A stretch of 14,591 bases of DNA from Micrococcales bacterium UBA4448 (lineage in GTDB: Bacteria > Actinomycetota > Actinomycetes > Actinomycetales > Microbacteriaceae). Below the pieces are notes generated by a model that ran no database searches, had not been told where the DNA came from, and saw only the letters and a program-made list of their open reading frames with translations. Position numbers and translations under genes: made by a program. The stretch covers positions 6,287 through 20,877 of the forward strand of contig DGPE01000036.1 in assembly GCA_002390305.1 (NCBI GenBank). Direction: 5' to 3'. Within the stretch, counting starts at the first letter, position 1. The number at the start of each line of letters is the position of its first letter. Positions 12,618 through 14,591 of the stretch are shown here, piece by piece.

Positions 12618-13666
12618 AACCCAATCAGGTTGGGTTCGGGGATCAAATTAATGCCCCATCTCGCGGAAACTCGCTCCTGAATCAGCCTTGCTAATTCAAG
12701 AATTTCTCTGCTTGTGGCACCGCCCCGGTTGGTTATAGCAAGCGCGTGCTTATTGGAAATCGCCGCTTTAGAACCTGGAATCGAGTAGCCCTTTGGAAAA
12801 CCGGCTTGTTCGATTAGCCAGCCGGCCGAAAGTTTCACATGGGTTCCATCGGGCATCTTCCAGTGCTGAATCTGTTCAGGAAATTCCGTTAGCTTGGTGA
12901 TGCTTACCAGCGGATTTGTGAAGAAGCTCCCACAACTTACGCTGTCTGGATCTTCTTCCTTCACAACCATCCCCTTCGAGCTTCTTAGCTCTAGGGCTGT
13001 GTCGCGAACCTGACGAAGCGGTAACTGAGACCCGTACTCTGCGCCGACCTGCTCAGTGATTTGACCCGATGCCATTGGGACGCTGAGCCCATCAAGTTTT
13101 TGAAGCCTAAATTCAACCCAGCCGATGATGCCATTGAGGCCGTGCTTCAGGGCACTATCGCGGTATGAGAAATCGAAAAAGCTGGCGAGCTGTATTTCAA
13201 CCTTGCCCGTTTCCTGATCTAGAAATTCAACCTGCGTGATTACCTCTGATACTTCTTGGCCGTAGGCGCCAACATTCTGAACCGGTGTCGCTCCGGTGCT
13301 GCCAGGTATTCCACTCATTGCTTCGATGCCGGCGTAGTCATTGGTTACTGCCCACTCCACGAACTCGTCCCAAGGGTGTCCAGCTTGAACCTGAACCAAA
13401 ATGTAATCCTCATGCTCGGACACAATTTCGATTCCGCGATTGGCAACCAAAAGCACATTCAGATCACTTACATCATCGGCGAACACGATGTTGGAACCCC
13501 CGGCTAAAACCTGGAATTTCTCTTCTGTTTCCCAAAGCTCAAGGGTTTTGTCATATAGCTGCTGGGTGTTTGAACAAGTGATTATTTGCTTTGGCTTGCC
13601 CCCGACCCGCATTGTCGTTAGAGCAGAAAGTTCCTTCGGGTAACCCTCGCTCAAAGCTGAACCCAA
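12614..13666 (-). CDS. murB: UDP-N-acetylenolpyruvoylglucosamine reductase
   Basis: MurB, a cytosolic FAD enzyme, reduces UDP-GlcNAc-enolpyruvate to UDP-MurNAc with NADPH, the second committed step of peptidoglycan synthesis. The FAD domain shows TTMRVGG (17-23), VLAGGSNIVF (53-62) and SGIPGSTGATPVQNVGAYGQE (118-138). Catalytic residues are visible as R169 in SYRDS, S247 in SCGSFFTNP and E344 in LIPEPNLIG. Length (350) fits the E. coli-like type. The given start is TTG at 13666, overlapping the upstream dehydratase gene by 16 nt. A second in-frame TTG at 13654 would give a TTGA stop/start overlap and is equally possible; neither has a strong RBS. Translation is probably coupled to the dehydratase genes. 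It converges on the aminotransferase gene with a 4-nt overlap. Confidence 0.95.
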   Translation of the reverse strand: MGSALSEGYPKELSALTTMRVGGKPKQIITCSNTQQLYDKTLELWETEEKFQVLAGGSNIVFADDVSDLNVLLVANRGIEIVSEHEDYILVQVQAGHPWDEFVEWAVTNDYAGIEAMSGIPGSTGATPVQNVGAYGQEVSEVITQVEFLDQETGKVEIQLASFFDFSYRDSALKHGLNGIIGWVEFRLQKLDGLSVPMASGQITEQVGAEYGSQLPLRQVRDTALELRSSKGMVVKEEDPDSVSCGSFFTNPLVSITKLTEFPEQIQHWKMPDGTHVKLSAGWLIEQAGFPKGYSIPGSKAAISNKHALAITNRGGATSREILELARLIQERVSARWGINLIPEPNLIGF

Positions 13667-14067
13667 ACCTGGGCTTTTCCCAAAACCGTGGTGTCCGCGA
13701 AGCTGGTTTGCAAATCGACCCTGACCTTCGCAGCCTCTAATTCAATAACAGCAACTGTGGCGGTGACTTTCAAGGCCGCCGAATCACTAGCTGGGACTAC
13801 CACGGGCTTGGTGAAACGAACGCCGTATTCGATGACCTTGCCAGCGTCTGCCAGCCATGAGACAACCGGTTCAATTGAAATACCCATGGTGAGCATGCCG
13901 TGAGCAAGAACTCCGGGTAACCCAACAGCCGCCGCGACATCGTCGCGGTAATGGATTGGGTTGAAGTCTCCGGAAGCTCCTGCATACCTGACCAGCGAAT
14001 CCCTGGTCACGCTGTAGGTCTTTTCGGCAATCACATCGCCAACGCTCAGTTCGCCAATTTCAGGCAT
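13651..14067 (-). CDS. MaoC/HadB-like (3R)-hydroxyacyl-ACP dehydratase subunit
   Basis: This 138-residue hot-dog fold protein is of the R-specific hydratase 2 type. The catalytic motif YAGASGDFNPIHY (28-40) contains the Asp and His of the hydratase site (D34, H39), followed by VGLPGVLAHGMLTMG. In actinobacteria this subunit (HadB in mycobacteria) carries the active site and pairs with a HadA-like partner to dehydrate 3-hydroxyacyl-ACP in FAS-II. The partner gene lies just upstream and overlaps by 8 nt (ATGCCTGA). RBS AGGGGAG precedes ATG at 14067 inside the partner gene. It overlaps murB downstream, so membrane lipid and cell-wall precursor genes are linked in one transcript. Microbacteriaceae lack mycolic acids as far as I know, so a general fatty-acid role is inferred. 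Confidence 0.9.
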   Translation of the reverse strand: MPEIGELSVGDVIAEKTYSVTRDSLVRYAGASGDFNPIHYRDDVAAAVGLPGVLAHGMLTMGISIEPVVSWLADAGKVIEYGVRFTKPVVVPASDSAALKVTATVAVIELEAAKVRVDLQTSFADTTVLGKAQVWVQL

Positions 14068-14503
14068 CTGCTCCCCTAACTACCAAGGTCGAGATAGCCG
14101 TACAAACTCTTTTTTCCTCTTCGTCGAAAATTTCAGTGTCAAAGACGACCATGTGGTTCCCGCCAAGGGATTTCACGCTGGCTACTGAAAGTTCGCTGGT
14201 GAGCAGGTCTCCGGCGATTATGGGCCTGTCATAGACAAATTTTTGCTCACCGTGGACAACCCTGGAGAAATCAAGTTCCGCCTCGGGGTCCTGAATCACG
14301 AGCTTTAGACCAAACTCCTGCAAAACAATTGGGAAAGTGACCGGGGCAACTAGGTCTTTATGACCGGCTTCATGCGCAGCTGCCAAGTCCATTGACTCCT
14401 CGCTCGCAAAAGTAGCTCTGGCAAATTCGCGCAGTTTTTCTCGCCCAACCAGATACGGCTTGGAACGCGGATACCGCTTACCTTGAATGTTTGGATTAAC
14501 CAT
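14060..14503 (-). CDS. HadA-like MaoC N-terminal-type dehydratase subunit
   Basis: This 147-residue hot-dog protein of the FAS1-dehydratase N-terminal type is the substrate-binding partner of the catalytic HadB-like subunit. Typical blocks are the early LVGREKLREFARA, then HKDLVAPVTFPIV (48-60) and HGEQKFVYDRPIIAGD (84-99). The Asp-Asn-His active-site motif is absent, as expected for the A subunit. ATG at 14503 lacks a Shine-Dalgarno sequence but has TAGCCT ending 6 nt upstream, like other putative leaderless starts here. It lies 18 bp after the 3' end of the tRNA gene. It heads the dehydratase-dehydratase-murB operon, resembling the hadA-hadB locus near tRNA-Trp-secE in mycobacteria. Confidence 0.9.
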   Translation of the reverse strand: MVNPNIQGKRYPRSKPYLVGREKLREFARATFASEESMDLAAAHEAGHKDLVAPVTFPIVLQEFGLKLVIQDPEAELDFSRVVHGEQKFVYDRPIIAGDLLTSELSVASVKSLGGNHMVVFDTEIFDEEEKRVCTAISTLVVRGADA

Positions 14504-14509
14504 GCCTAA

Positions 14510-14515
14510 AGGCTA
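14510..14515 (-). promoter_or_regulatory. Putative -10 element before HadA-like gene
   Basis: TAGCCT on the minus strand ends 6 nt before ATG at 14503, again placing +1 on the start codon. A matching -35 would lie inside the tRNA gene and is poor; read-through from the tRNA is an alternative. Confidence 0.4.
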
Positions 14516-14521
14516 ATGCCT

Positions 14522-14591
14522 TGGTAGCGGGGGCGGGACTCGAACCCGCGACCTCACGATTATGAGCCGTGCGCTCTAACCACCTGAGCTA
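14522..14591 (-). tRNA. tRNA with CAT anticodon (elongator Met likely), 5' end cut by window
   Basis: The minus strand reads a cloverleaf from position 8 onward. The D arm starts GCTCAGGTGGTTAGAGC, the anticodon stem is CACGG/TCGTG around loop CTCATAA (anticodon CAT), the T arm is GCGGG/CCCGC with TTCGAGT, the 3' acceptor strand is CCCCGCT, the discriminator is A, and CCA is encoded (14522-14524). The first seven bases lie beyond the window. The three G-C pairs of an initiator anticodon stem are absent, so it is not the initiator. Elongator Met is favoured; tRNA-Ile with a modified CAT anticodon cannot be excluded. Confidence 0.93.

Noticed and set aside
1..14591. Search by eye for CRISPR repeats, insertion sequences, prophage, toxin-antitoxin or defence islands
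   Set aside because: No regularly spaced repeats, transposase, integrase or small paired ORFs were seen; gene content is mainly housekeeping. The Cas4-like cysteine pattern in the nuclease does not come with any cas gene.

Overview
The window looks like a compact chromosome segment from an actinobacterium, most likely Microbacteriaceae; the moderate GC content and tight packing suggest a small-genome freshwater lineage such as Rhodoluna or Aquiluna. The lineage is inferred from gene content, a class Ib NrdF, the HadA/HadB-like dehydratases next to the tRNA-Trp-secE-nusG-rplK-rplA block, a mycoredoxin-like glutaredoxin and leaderless-type promoters. No homology search was run. No mobile element, CRISPR array or rRNA is visible.

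Layout, left to right: the 3' end of nrdF (+) is followed by a 15-codon cysteine-rich ORF with a perfect Shine-Dalgarno sequence, an intrinsic terminator and a ZupT-type metal transporter gene (+). A perfect 15-bp inverted-repeat terminator separates zupT from the converging rplJ-rplL operon (-), whose leader carries an attenuator-like hairpin. Further right on the minus strand are a DEAD-box RNA helicase gene and a three-gene operon (8-helix membrane protein, HAD phosphatase, glutaredoxin). A PfkB sugar kinase (+) starts only 23 bp from the membrane-protein gene, back to back. It is followed by a TM0106-type double-nuclease gene (+), whose stop codon overlaps that of rplA.

The right part holds the translation/secretion operon tRNA-Trp-secE-nusG-rplK-rplA (-), with a candidate L1-binding hairpin between rplK and rplA. 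Then come a class I aminotransferase gene (+), converging with and overlapping murB (-), and two MaoC hot-dog dehydratase genes that overlap each other and murB in one operon (-). The window ends inside a tRNA with a CAT anticodon.

Most genes are housekeeping: ribosome stalk and L1 arm, transcription elongation, secretion, dNTP synthesis, FAS-II dehydration and peptidoglycan precursor synthesis. I see no obvious new multi-gene defence or biosynthetic system. The least explained items are the Cys-rich mini-ORF after nrdF, the stand-alone two-nuclease protein with an AddB/Cas4-like cysteine pattern, the membrane protein-HAD-glutaredoxin operon, and a recurring promoter arrangement in which a TANNNT hexamer ends exactly 6 nt before an ATG that lacks a Shine-Dalgarno sequence.
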